The position numbers and the translations under genes are program-made. A model generated the notes under the pieces. The model was not told the DNA's origin and did not search any database. It saw only the letters and a program-made list of their open reading frames with translations. From contig NZ_KB233227.1 of assembly GCF_000314855.2 (NCBI RefSeq), positions 61,854-125,853 of the forward strand: a stretch of DNA of 64,000 bases. The letters are read 5' to 3'. The stretch is from Providencia burhodogranariea DSM 19968. GTDB taxonomy: Bacteria > Pseudomonadota > Gammaproteobacteria > Enterobacterales > Enterobacteriaceae. Shown here one piece after another: positions 1 through 7,849 of this stretch (its first letter is position 1; every line of letters begins with the position of its first letter).

Positions 1-12
1 TAAGGGGAAGTT

Positions 13-573
13 ATGAATATGCCAATGATTGCAGAGGATAGGCTGATGTGTGAAAGCGAATGGGGACATACTGAATTTGAGTCGAAGGCTTTGCGCAATT
101 TATTAGGTTGTTACCCTACAGGGGTAGCAATTGTCACCACACGCACGGCTGATGGACGTGATGTGGGTCTGACAATCAATTCGTTTGCTTCATTATCGCT
201 TGATCCACCTCTGGTGCTCTGGAGTTTAGTTAACCATTCACCCAACTTAGATGTATTTCGTGATTGCACCCACTTCACGATCAATATCTTAGCTAAAGAT
301 CACCAAGAACTTGCGCTGCGCTTTGCCAATCCTCGGATCACTAATAAATTTGAGGATGTTGCAATGCATATCACACCTGAAGGGATCCCTGCCTTACATG
401 GAGCGATCGCTACCTTAGTTTGTGAGAATCATAAGCAGGATCACATTGGCGATCATTTATTGATGATTGGCCATGTTCGCCGCATTGGCAGCGAAAACGG
501 TAAGCCATTAATTTTTCACAGCGGTAGTTTTACTGCCTTACATGATGCGCAATTAGCGCAGGAGACACTATGA
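13..573 (+). CDS. Flavin reductase family protein (FMN-binding split barrel)
   Basis: 186-residue protein of the flavin reductase-like family, which makes reduced FMN/FAD with NAD(P)H for a partner monooxygenase. The N-terminal half has the family signature: TGVAIVTTR near residue 36, then LTINSFASLSLDPPLVLW. The ATG follows an AGGGGAAG ribosome site; the TAA at bases 1-3 may be the stop of an upstream operon gene outside the window. Its own stop overlaps the next start (ATGA), so it is translationally coupled to the cyclase gene. Flavin reductases of this type accompany indole or styrene oxygenases, and the oxygenase partner may lie just upstream. The family assignment is firm; the partner is inferred. 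Confidence 0.88.
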   Translation: MNMPMIAEDRLMCESEWGHTEFESKALRNLLGCYPTGVAIVTTRTADGRDVGLTINSFASLSLDPPLVLWSLVNHSPNLDVFRDCTHFTINILAKDHQELALRFANPRITNKFEDVAMHITPEGIPALHGAIATLVCENHKQDHIGDHLLMIGHVRRIGSENGKPLIFHSGSFTALHDAQLAQETL

Positions 574-1352
574 ACCAGCAAACTTTAATGTCATTTGCCA
601 CTGAATTACAGAATGGGCACATTCGAGTTGTCGATCTGACTCAAACATTGTCACCGTCATTTCCTGCGCTGCAATTACCTGAGCAATTTGGTCAAGTGTG
701 GTCATTTAGTATGGAGCAAATCTCTCGCTATGATGAAAATGGCCCCGGTTGGTATTGGAATAATTTTAGTTGTGGTGAACATACGGGTACCCACTTTGAC
801 GCGCCGATCCACTGGATTAGTGGTAAAGATCAAGCCAATAATACGGTAGATACTATTCCTGTACACCACTTTGTTGCTCCTGCGGTGGTTGTTGATGCGA
901 GTAAAGAAGTTGCTGAAAATGACGATTGGGTGCTAACCGTTGATTTCTTACAACAATGGGAAGCTAAACACGGCAAAATTCCTGCGGCAGCATGGGTTTT
1001 ATTACGAACTGATTGGTCTAAAAAAGCCGATAACCCAGAAGCATTTGTGAATATGCGTGAAAATGGCGCACACACGCCGGGCCCTTCACAGGAAGCGGTT
1101 GAATGGCTTATTGAGCAGCGTGATATTAAAGGCTTTGGAGTAGAAACTATCAATACGGATGCGGGGCAATCTTATAGCTGGCCTATCCCTTATCCATGCC
1201 ACACCTTAATGCACGGTAATAATAAATATGGGCTACAGTGCCTGAAAAACCTCGATCAGTTACCAGCAACTGGTGTTGTTATTGTTGCTGCGCCATTAAA
1301 GATTGAAGGAGGCTCGGGGAGTCCATTACGCGTTCTAGCGCTGGTGGGGTGA
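570..1352 (+). CDS. Cyclase family metal-dependent hydrolase (kynurenine formamidase / isatin hydrolase-like)
   Basis: 260-residue member of the cyclase superfamily (PF04199). It carries the metal-binding motif HTGTHFDAP near residue 71, followed by a further histidine (IHW). Characterised members open cyclic or acyclic amides, such as N-formylkynurenine or isatin, using Mn or Zn. The length matches the family. Its start overlaps the flavin reductase stop by four bases, and the FAD oxidoreductase start follows three bases after its stop, so the three form one operon. With the 2-oxoacid:CoA oxidoreductase and aminoaryl/salicylyl-CoA hydroxylase genes nearby, isatin hydrolysis to isatinate is an attractive guess. 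Kynurenine formamidase is the alternative. The family is sure, the substrate is not. Confidence 0.85.
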   Translation: MNQQTLMSFATELQNGHIRVVDLTQTLSPSFPALQLPEQFGQVWSFSMEQISRYDENGPGWYWNNFSCGEHTGTHFDAPIHWISGKDQANNTVDTIPVHHFVAPAVVVDASKEVAENDDWVLTVDFLQQWEAKHGKIPAAAWVLLRTDWSKKADNPEAFVNMRENGAHTPGPSQEAVEWLIEQRDIKGFGVETINTDAGQSYSWPIPYPCHTLMHGNNKYGLQCLKNLDQLPATGVVIVAAPLKIEGGSGSPLRVLALVG

Positions 1353-1355
1353 GTT

Positions 1356-2969
1356 ATGACCATACAACCCAGCCCACAGGTGATTGTTGTAGGTAGCGGA
1401 ATGAACTCCTTGATGTGTGCCGCCTTATTGGCGGTACGCGGAAAATCGGTATTGGTATTAGAGCGCAACGATAGGCTTGGAGGCTGCATTCGAACAGAAA
1501 GTCTCTATCCGGGTTATACCCATGATTTGCTCTCTTGTTGGTACTCGCTATTTGTGGGAAGCCCTGGCTATCAAGAGCTTGAGCCTCATTTAAAAAAACA
1601 AGGGCTGGAATTTGCGCAATGTGACTACTCAACAGGACTGGTTCAGCCTAATGGGCAATCTATCGCATTAAAACGTGATATTGGTGAAGCAGCAAAACAG
1701 CTCGATGAGCTAGCACCCGGCGATGGAACCATGTTTCGTCAAATGGCAGAAAAACTATTCGGTGAGGATGCCTCTCTGACCTTTGGTTTACTGGGGCAGA
1801 ACCCTTATAGCGGTAGCATGTTAAAGCTATTGTTTAGCGAGTGGCGTAAGCGTGGTGTGGATGGATTACTCGACTTTACTAAAGCAGGCGTTGAGAGTTT
1901 TCGTCGCTGGTCAGAGCGCGAATTACAGCATGATTTTAGCCGAGCATTGATCGCACCTTGGGTATTGCATACGGGGCTAGGGCCTGATGAAGCAAGTTCT
2001 GCATTAATTGGCAAATTAACTTTTGCTGCGGTTGTTGCGGGTGGAATGCCTGTTGTTAAAGGGGGAAGCTTTCGTATTGTCGAGGCATTATCTCGAGTGA
2101 TTGAACAACACGGTGGTCAATTAAAAACTTCCATGCATGTCGAGAAAATCATAACTCATGGTACGGGTAAGCAACGGCGTGCTAAGGGTGTCATCGTGAA
2201 TGGAGCAATGATCACGGCTCAAGAAAGTGTGGTGTGTAATGTAACGCCAACTCAGCTTTATGGCAGTTTGCTTGATGATGTACCACCACAGGTAGCGCAA
2301 CGTGCGAAAGGCTACCGTTATGGGCGAGCAGGAATGCAAATTCATTTTGCATTAAGCGCTCCTCCACCATGGTGTAATCCTGAATTACTTAATGTGCCAT
2401 TGGTACATTTTACTGAAAGTATGGAACAAGTTTGTCTCTCGGTTACGCAAGCAAATAACGGTTATTTGCCTGATAAGCCAACCTTTGGAATTGGACAACC
2501 GACGACGTTAGATCCAAGTCGTGCGCCTGAGGGCGGTTGGATCTTGTGGATCCAAATGCAAGAGTTACCGCGTCAATTGAAAGGGGATGCTGCAGGGGAA
2601 GTTAGCGTACCTGCTGACGGGCGTTGGAATGAACAAGTTCGTGAAGCAGTAGCGGATCGTGTTCAACAGCGTTTAGAACAAGTGATGCCGGGTGTTTCAT
2701 CATTGATTGTTGGGCGCACCGCAATTTCTCCCGCGGATCTGGAAAACTATAACTGCAATCTTGTCGGTGGAGATCCCTATTCAGGTACTTGTTCTCCAGA
2801 TCAATTTTTTTGGTTACGACCTTTTGCAGCTTCAGGGCAAACAAAAACACACCAAACTGCGGTCAAAAATTTATTTCATATTGGTGCATCAACTCATCCG
2901 GGGCCCGGTTTGGGTGGCGGCTCAGGCTATCTAGTTGCACAAACATTAGCAGCAAAACGTAGGACGTAA
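1356..2969 (+). CDS. FAD/NAD(P)-dependent oxidoreductase, phytoene-desaturase-like
   Basis: 537-residue flavoprotein of the phytoene dehydrogenase/amine oxidase superfamily. The N-terminal dinucleotide-binding region is VVGSGMNSL, followed by the ERNDRLGGC segment; the usual third glycine of GxGxxG is replaced by serine. The C-terminal FAD contact region reads FHIGASTHPGPGLGGGSGYL, typical of the family. It ends the cyclase operon. Carotenoid synthesis is unlikely because no other crt-type gene is nearby; an oxidative step on an indolic or aromatic intermediate fits the context better. The substrate is unknown. Confidence 0.8.
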   Translation: MTIQPSPQVIVVGSGMNSLMCAALLAVRGKSVLVLERNDRLGGCIRTESLYPGYTHDLLSCWYSLFVGSPGYQELEPHLKKQGLEFAQCDYSTGLVQPNGQSIALKRDIGEAAKQLDELAPGDGTMFRQMAEKLFGEDASLTFGLLGQNPYSGSMLKLLFSEWRKRGVDGLLDFTKAGVESFRRWSERELQHDFSRALIAPWVLHTGLGPDEASSALIGKLTFAAVVAGGMPVVKGGSFRIVEALSRVIEQHGGQLKTSMHVEKIITHGTGKQRRAKGVIVNGAMITAQESVVCNVTPTQLYGSLLDDVPPQVAQRAKGYRYGRAGMQIHFALSAPPPWCNPELLNVPLVHFTESMEQVCLSVTQANNGYLPDKPTFGIGQPTTLDPSRAPEGGWILWIQMQELPRQLKGDAAGEVSVPADGRWNEQVREAVADRVQQRLEQVMPGVSSLIVGRTAISPADLENYNCNLVGGDPYSGTCSPDQFFWLRPFAASGQTKTHQTAVKNLFHIGASTHPGPGLGGGSGYLVAQTLAAKRRT

Positions 2970-3050
2970 TGATAACAGCAACGGTATGCACACAATAAAA
3001 AACAAAGGTTAACACAGCAATCACCGCAACCCATTAAGGCAGGAAAAATA

Positions 3051-3944
3051 ATGATTAAGAAAAAAATCAGTAAGCTTATAGCTGGTTCATGTCTCGGTGT
3101 TCTTTCATTTGGAGCAATCGCAACAGAGGGCGGCGGCTTAGGGATCTATCCTAATGGATTAGAGAACTTTATGTCGGGAGCACTGCCTCCATCAGGTGTT
3201 CATGTTTTGATGTATGGCGGTAATATGCATTATGACAGCGTTCGCGATAATAAAGGCGACAAAATCCCAATCCCCGGATTTAGTGTTAACGTAAATCTAT
3301 TGGCACCTCGTTTGATTTGGGTAACAGATCAAAAGATATTAGGTGGTGATCTGGCTTTTCATACCATCATTCCATTACTTGATGTCACCGCAAAAGCAGC
3401 AGGAAAAAAAGATACCAGCCGTGGGTTGGGGGATGTGACATTTGGTCCCGCTTTAGGTTTTCATCCTTCAGCTGACTTACATTATGTTGTGGGCTTAGAT
3501 GCTTATGCGCCTACGGGGAAATACAGTAAAACCGACCCGTCGAGTTTAGGAAAAAATTACTGGGCGTTACAGCCAGTCTGGGCCATTAGTTATATTCCAC
3601 CCGTTGGTATTAATGCGGATTTAAAAATGATGTATGACTTTAATTTCCGTAATAATGATACTAAAACACGCTCAGGACAGGCATTACACGCAGACTATGC
3701 ATTAGGCTGGGGATTTGGTAATGGTTGGGTCGCAGGCTTGGGTGGCTACGCCTTCTGGCAAACAACAGAAGATAGCGGACCAAACTCGGCACAGGGTAAG
3801 GCACGAGCTTATGCAATTGGTCCATCAATCCGTTATGCTAATCAGCAAGGTTGGCTATTTACAGCCAAATGGGAAAAAGATTTTGAGGTTAGAAATCGTC
3901 CAGAAGGTTCACAAATCTTCTTAAAAGCATCAATTCCATTTTAA
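3051..3944 (+). CDS. SphA / MetA-type outer-membrane transporter for aromatic compounds
   Basis: 297 residues with a cleavable signal peptide (KKKISKLIAGSCLGVLSFGAIA, cut near residue 24) and a beta-barrel-like body rich in aromatic and glycine residues, ending in phenylalanine as outer-membrane barrels do (KASIPF). It resembles the Phenol_MetA_deg/SphA family found in aromatic degradation clusters and thought to help hydrophobic substrates cross the outer membrane. An AGGAAAA ribosome site precedes the ATG, and a strong terminator follows at 3973. It closes the first transcription unit, 81 bases after the FAD oxidoreductase. The substrate is inferred from context only. Confidence 0.78.
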   Translation: MIKKKISKLIAGSCLGVLSFGAIATEGGGLGIYPNGLENFMSGALPPSGVHVLMYGGNMHYDSVRDNKGDKIPIPGFSVNVNLLAPRLIWVTDQKILGGDLAFHTIIPLLDVTAKAAGKKDTSRGLGDVTFGPALGFHPSADLHYVVGLDAYAPTGKYSKTDPSSLGKNYWALQPVWAISYIPPVGINADLKMMYDFNFRNNDTKTRSGQALHADYALGWGFGNGWVAGLGGYAFWQTTEDSGPNSAQGKARAYAIGPSIRYANQQGWLFTAKWEKDFEVRNRPEGSQIFLKASIPF

Positions 3945-3972
3945 TAAATTAAATTTTTTGTCTTTTCGCATA

Positions 3973-4006
3973 TAGCTCAGTAAATATTCGCTGAGCTATC
4001 TTTTTT
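3973..4006 (+). terminator. Rho-independent terminator after the SphA-like gene
   Basis: Perfect 8-bp stem TAGCTCAG/CTGAGCTA with a 10-base loop, followed by TCTTTTTT. It ends the flavin reductase-to-SphA operon. Confidence 0.85.
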
Positions 4007-4064
4007 ATATTGAATGACTAAATACGCATTAAGGTGTGAGCATTTTATCATTTTCGCCAAAAAG

Positions 4065-4078
4065 TGTTAACGTTAACA
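4065..4078. promoter_or_regulatory. 14-bp palindrome TGTTAACGTTAACA upstream of the porin gene
   Basis: Perfect palindrome with a central CpG, a layout typical of LacI/GalR-family operators. It lies about 115 bases upstream of the porin start, where a repressor or activator could act. No LacI-type gene is in the window, so the regulator is unknown. Confidence 0.45.
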
Positions 4079-4191
4079 TTTTGAGTGCTGTAAGATACAA
4101 CGATAATTTAAGCATAACAATGAATAAGTAAAATTGCTGAATAGCTACCCTGTAAATCATTATTTAAAGTTTGGTTTAAAAAGGCATAAAC

Positions 4192-5616
4192 ATGAAAAAA
4201 TTTTATTTGTCTGTCATTGCGACTGCGTTTGTTACTATTTTTCCGATCAGTGGCCAAGCAGAGGTAGACTTAAGTGCTATTGAAGCAAGATTACAAGCAT
4301 TAGAAAAAAGAGCAGAACAGGCAGAACAACGAGCTGTGACCGCAGAGCGTAAGGTTGAAAAACTTGAAAAAATGATGACGGTTCAAAGTTCATCTCCTCA
4401 AACTAGCCAGCCATCATTAGCCGTCACAACATTATCACCGTCTACTACATCTCCATCTAAGCCCGCAGCGAATCAACTATCTGGTGTTCAATATAACAAT
4501 GAGTTTGGTGAATTAAAGCTCTATGGGGATGTTGAATTTAATATGGATGCGGCAAGTCGCAAAGGCCAAATCACCTCTGTGAGCACAGCGTTAGGTAAAG
4601 ATAATGAACCGGGTAAAAGTGATAATTGGGATATTAATGGGCGTATTTTAATTGGTATTGATGGTAAGCATCAGATTAGCAATGGCAATTATGCTGGTTT
4701 TAGTGTGCAGCCTCTTGCTGATATGACAGGTAAGATGAATTTGGATGATGCTGTATTTTATTTCGGCCAACAAAATAGTTGGGAAGCAAAATTAGGGCGT
4801 TATGAAGCCTATGATATGTTCCCTTTAGGCCAAGATACTTTTGTCGAGTATTCAGGTAATACTGCGAATGATCTTTATGGTGATGGTTTTGGCTACATTT
4901 ATATGATGAAAGAGGGACGAGGTCGTTCTGGTGATGGTGGAAGTGTACAATTATCCAAATCACTGAATGATTGGTATTTTGAAATTAATGCCCTCGTTGA
5001 AGATGGAACTTCTCTATTTGATGATGGCACCTATCATGGTTATACATTAGATAATAAGAAAAATGTCATTTATCTAAGGCCTGTCATTGCATGGCAACCG
5101 AATGATTTTAAAGTCGCTGTCGCGATGGAATCACAAGTTATTAATAATGCTTATGGCGATAACGTTGATGGTAAGTGGAAAGATATGTCGAAGCGTAACG
5201 GTTATGGTATGACGCTTGGTTGGGATACATTGCAAAAAGATCCTGAAAATGGACTTCAGCTTATGCTGAGTACCGCATATTTGGATGCAACATCAGAGAA
5301 AGATTTATCAATTGGAGGATATGGTTTGTGGCGCCGTGCGCAGCTAGGTTATATTTTTGCGCATAATGACATTAAAGATTTTAACGCCGAAAATCTTTCA
5401 GAAAATTCAGATGACATATTAAATGGTGTACCGGGTAAATATGATATCCATACTATTTATGCTTCTTATGAGATCCCTAAAATTTTGGATTTAGATAATT
5501 ATAAAATTTATTTAGGCGCTTACTATTCTAAAATTAATGCACAAAATAGTAATATGATTAGTGCTAAAGATGATGATCGTTATGGTGTTCGCGCTCGTTT
5601 TAAATATTTTTTCTAG
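4192..5616 (+). CDS. Carbohydrate-type outer-membrane porin with N-terminal coiled coil
   Basis: 474 residues. A signal peptide (cut after GQA, near residue 23) is followed by a heptad-rich coiled coil at about residues 28-62 (LEKRAEQAEQRAVTAERKVE), a Ser/Thr/Pro linker and a beta-barrel ending in YFF. The periplasmic coiled coil before the barrel recalls ScrY/BglH-type sugar porins, where it supports trimer function. The gene stands alone between a terminator and an inverted repeat. Given the setting, it may import an aromatic glycoside or acid rather than sugar. Family moderately sure, substrate unknown. Confidence 0.7.
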   Translation: MKKFYLSVIATAFVTIFPISGQAEVDLSAIEARLQALEKRAEQAEQRAVTAERKVEKLEKMMTVQSSSPQTSQPSLAVTTLSPSTTSPSKPAANQLSGVQYNNEFGELKLYGDVEFNMDAASRKGQITSVSTALGKDNEPGKSDNWDINGRILIGIDGKHQISNGNYAGFSVQPLADMTGKMNLDDAVFYFGQQNSWEAKLGRYEAYDMFPLGQDTFVEYSGNTANDLYGDGFGYIYMMKEGRGRSGDGGSVQLSKSLNDWYFEINALVEDGTSLFDDGTYHGYTLDNKKNVIYLRPVIAWQPNDFKVAVAMESQVINNAYGDNVDGKWKDMSKRNGYGMTLGWDTLQKDPENGLQLMLSTAYLDATSEKDLSIGGYGLWRRAQLGYIFAHNDIKDFNAENLSENSDDILNGVPGKYDIHTIYASYEIPKILDLDNYKIYLGAYYSKINAQNSNMISAKDDDRYGVRARFKYFF

Positions 5617-5644
5617 CGTAATTATTAAATGATTCTTATTTTAT

Positions 5645-5693
5645 GTACCTTATTTCATTATATTTATTGTAGCCAATCAATGGAATAAGGTAC
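5645..5693. terminator. Inverted repeat after the porin gene
   Basis: Perfect 10-bp arms GTACCTTATT and AATAAGGTAC separated by 29 bases. The position just after the porin stop suggests a transcription end or mRNA 3'-stabilising hairpin, but there is no T-tract. Confidence 0.4.
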
Positions 5694-5727
5694 TTGGCCC
5701 GACGATTAAAATAGTTATAGTATACTA

Positions 5728-6002
5728 GGGCTGTTTGTCTTTGCTGCTGATTTTTACCGTACTAATCGGTTTAAGTAACAGCAATATCATCATGTCACGT
5801 ACTTGGGCGCCTAAAAAACATCACCAAAAACCCTAAACCGTAAATGAAAAGCGCCCTTCGGGTTCAATTAAACGTGATTTTTCGCTGTGTTGAGCGACTC
5901 TTGCCGAGTCCACTAGGCGGCGAGCCACTCTCCTTGCTTCTTTTTGTCTTAACTAAAGACGTGTAATTCGAATAAAAATTGACCTTCAAAGATCAACAGC
6001 CC
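5728..6002. mobile_element. Internally deleted insertion-sequence relic (MITE-like), copy 1
   Basis: 275-bp element with terminal inverted repeats GGGCTGTTTGTCTTTG (left) and, read from the right, GGGCTGTTGATCTTTG; 14 of 16 bases match. It is flanked on both sides by CTA, a plausible target duplication. Read from the right end inward, the distal part can encode a KPISTVKISSK-like tail, also seen in copy 2 at 21.8 kb, so a protein-coding C-terminus seems to survive. The right-end sequence matches the start of the intact-looking element at 63,844. It lies between the porin and the AraC regulator, filling most of that 420-base gap. Confidence 0.7.
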
Positions 6003-6036
6003 CTAGGTGCTTAGATATAAATGCTTACTTATTAAA

Positions 6037-7122
6037 TTAAGCTTTTTTAATACTTTGACTTGGGCTTTCACCATAACGTTGTTTGTATTCGGCACTAAAG
6101 CGTCCCATGTGCGCAAAGCCCCAACGTAGTGCGACCCCCGTGACACTTGCCGCCTCACCTGATAATAATTCTGATCGTACACGTTCCATTCTTAAATCAC
6201 GTAAGTACTGCATCGGGCTGATGTCTAAAAATTCTTTAAAACCAGCATATAAACTGCGTAGGCTAACGCCTGCAATATGTGCAAGTTGTTCAACTGTAAT
6301 TGGCTCATGAGCATGGGCTTCTAAATACTCTTGCACACGGCGAACATGCCTCGGACGGATAGTTGCACGCCGCATGCCTGAGTCCTCAGTATAATTATGG
6401 TTCTGGGTGGATAGTAAGGTAACAGAGACTAATTGCTCGACTTGAGTAGCAATCAGCTTATGTTGCAGGAGGTCTGGTGAGCGAGTAGCACATTCAATCA
6501 AATAATTCATTAAAGTACGCCAAGCAGTACAAGATTGCCATTCGAAACCAAGCTCAAAAACGAGCGGTTTATCAAGCGTATGTCCTAACTGACCGACTAA
6601 TGACCTTTCCAGCAGCGAGCGTGAAATTCGTAGCATTACCTGATCGTTATCACTGTTCCAACGCATACTTGTCGATTCTTCTGGGCTGAGTAATGATGCC
6701 ATTTTTGGCGTCGATTCTAAGTATTTCCCTCCGCTTTCAATAATAGCGCTACCCGATAGAGGCATTTGTACGAGAAAAAAATCTTGGAGTTGACCCGGTG
6801 AAATAAGCACATCAGCACCATAGCGAAGGCGGCTTAATGCAATATCGCCCATGGGAATATAATGCATACGAGCATCAAGACGTTGATGTGGATTTAGTAA
6901 ATTAAACTGATGTGGTTTCATCACTCGGCCAACCATAGATTTGATCTCTTCTGGATCGGCCGAAGTGAATAATAAACGCTCTGTTGAACAGAGTTGATTT
7001 TCAATCTGGGGTGCAGATGAATGGGACCACGAGTTGCTCAGCATCGCAGGATCTCCAAATAAAGTCGTCAGGCTATTATTGTTATGTACTCTGCTGGTGC
7101 CTGATCCATTCATTCCCGTCAT
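6037..7122 (-). CDS. AraC/XylS-family transcriptional regulator
   Basis: 361 residues. An N-terminal effector/dimerisation domain (about 60-230) of the AraC-binding-like type found in FeaR/AndR-like regulators of aromatic catabolism is followed by a C-terminal pair of helix-turn-helix motifs (about 255-355), including ITVEQLAHIAGVSLRSLYAGFK and VTGVALRWGFAHMGRFSAEYK. It diverges from the indolepyruvate-oxidoreductase-like operon across a 727-base gap holding TGCA-N6-GGATA sites, so it is the likely activator of the pathway. The first ATG is used; later in-frame ATGs at codons 4 and 27 cannot be excluded. The effector is unknown. Confidence 0.88.
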   Translation of the reverse strand: MTGMNGSGTSRVHNNNSLTTLFGDPAMLSNSWSHSSAPQIENQLCSTERLLFTSADPEEIKSMVGRVMKPHQFNLLNPHQRLDARMHYIPMGDIALSRLRYGADVLISPGQLQDFFLVQMPLSGSAIIESGGKYLESTPKMASLLSPEESTSMRWNSDNDQVMLRISRSLLERSLVGQLGHTLDKPLVFELGFEWQSCTAWRTLMNYLIECATRSPDLLQHKLIATQVEQLVSVTLLSTQNHNYTEDSGMRRATIRPRHVRRVQEYLEAHAHEPITVEQLAHIAGVSLRSLYAGFKEFLDISPMQYLRDLRMERVRSELLSGEAASVTGVALRWGFAHMGRFSAEYKQRYGESPSQSIKKA

Positions 7123-7354
7123 ATTTTGAGCTGCACTGTTGTTGGCGACTATTTAGTATCCGAATCATATCTGTACTGATTATCCGGATAGCTTAGGTTG
7201 ACGCCTAGACGCATCTTTAATTATTAAGGGAGTATTTATCCATAAGCCTTTTCAAGGGATGACAAAACCAAACAGAGATAAATTTATTAACATTTTGTTA
7301 AACTATTTGTAACTAGTTAGGTTTTGAACATAGCATAAACAATATAGTTGACCT

Positions 7355-7389
7355 AGCCAATAATGTGCAAAATCTATCCAAAAAATGCA
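7355..7389 (-). promoter_or_regulatory. XylS-like operator pair, regulator-proximal
   Basis: TATCCAAAAAATGCA at 7375-7389 is an exact reverse complement of the XylS-type motif TGCA-N6-GGNTA. A degenerate copy, TAGCCAATAATGTGCA, starts 20 bases earlier, giving direct repeats two helical turns apart as AraC/XylS proteins need. Confidence 0.55.
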
Positions 7390-7474
7390 TAATTATAGAA
7401 ACAGTATGGTTATTGTGATTGCGTTAACAATATAAAAAATAAAGTTATTTTTATTTTAGGTTAGTGGAATATTC

Positions 7475-7486
7475 ATGATTAATCAT
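7475..7486. promoter_or_regulatory. Palindrome ATGATTAATCAT, copy 1
   Basis: Perfect 12-bp palindrome; the same 13-mer CATGATTAATCAT recurs 279 bases downstream at 7753. Possible operator; the binding protein is unknown. Confidence 0.35.
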
Positions 7487-7704
7487 ATTGTTGTATGTTT
7501 TATTCTCTTCAGTTATGTATAAAAAGCATAAATAATAACTCTTTTAGATAAGTCATGGGTTGTTTGTGCTATTCCCTTATAAATAATATGGATAATTGGC
7601 AGTTTTTTGCTTATTTATGATGATTATTGATCTCTTCATTTTTCATTTGGTGTATTTATAACCTTTCATACAAATAGTATTTTGTGATTGTTTTGCAAGA
7701 TATT

Positions 7705-7739
7705 TATCCGCTCTCTGCAAGTCCTATCCACTCTCTGCA
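7705..7739 (-). promoter_or_regulatory. XylS-like direct-repeat operator, operon-proximal
   Basis: Two near-identical 15-mers, TATCCGCTCTCTGCA (7705) and TATCCACTCTCTGCA (7725), offset by 20 bases. Both are TGCA-N6-GGATA when read on the minus strand, the direct-repeat arrangement known for XylS at its promoter. They lie 110-145 bases upstream of the operon start and probably bind the adjacent AraC/XylS-type regulator. Confidence 0.65.
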
Positions 7740-7753
7740 TAAATCTAATATCC

Positions 7754-7765
7754 ATGATTAATCAT
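7754..7765. promoter_or_regulatory. Palindrome ATGATTAATCAT, copy 2
   Basis: Second perfect copy of the 12-bp palindrome at 7475, 85 bases upstream of the operon's first gene. It could be a repressor site overlapping the promoter, perhaps for the MarR protein at the operon's end; that link is a guess. Confidence 0.35.
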
Positions 7766-7849
7766 GCATTGACCACTTGGTAACAAAAAAGATACAAGAT
7801 GGAAACACAAAAAAGATAATAACGTTCTGACGTTCATTGTGAGGTTAAA

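Larger units (their letters stand above)
7123..7849. promoter_or_regulatory. 727-base divergent control region of the aromatic operon
   Basis: AT-rich stretch without a credible gene, between the AraC-type regulator and the large catabolic operon. It contains two clusters of TATCC-N6-TGCA repeats (7355-7389 and 7705-7739) and two identical palindromes ATGATTAATCAT (7475 and 7754). The length and duplicated sites suggest DNA looping or two separate divergent promoters. Confidence 0.6.

Noticed and set aside
830..1153. Minus-strand 107-codon ORF
   Set aside because: It lies wholly inside the cyclase gene, with no ribosome site or family pattern.
1356..2969. Carotenoid biosynthesis
   Set aside because: Only one phytoene-desaturase-like gene is present, inside an aromatic operon, with no crtB/E/Y neighbours.
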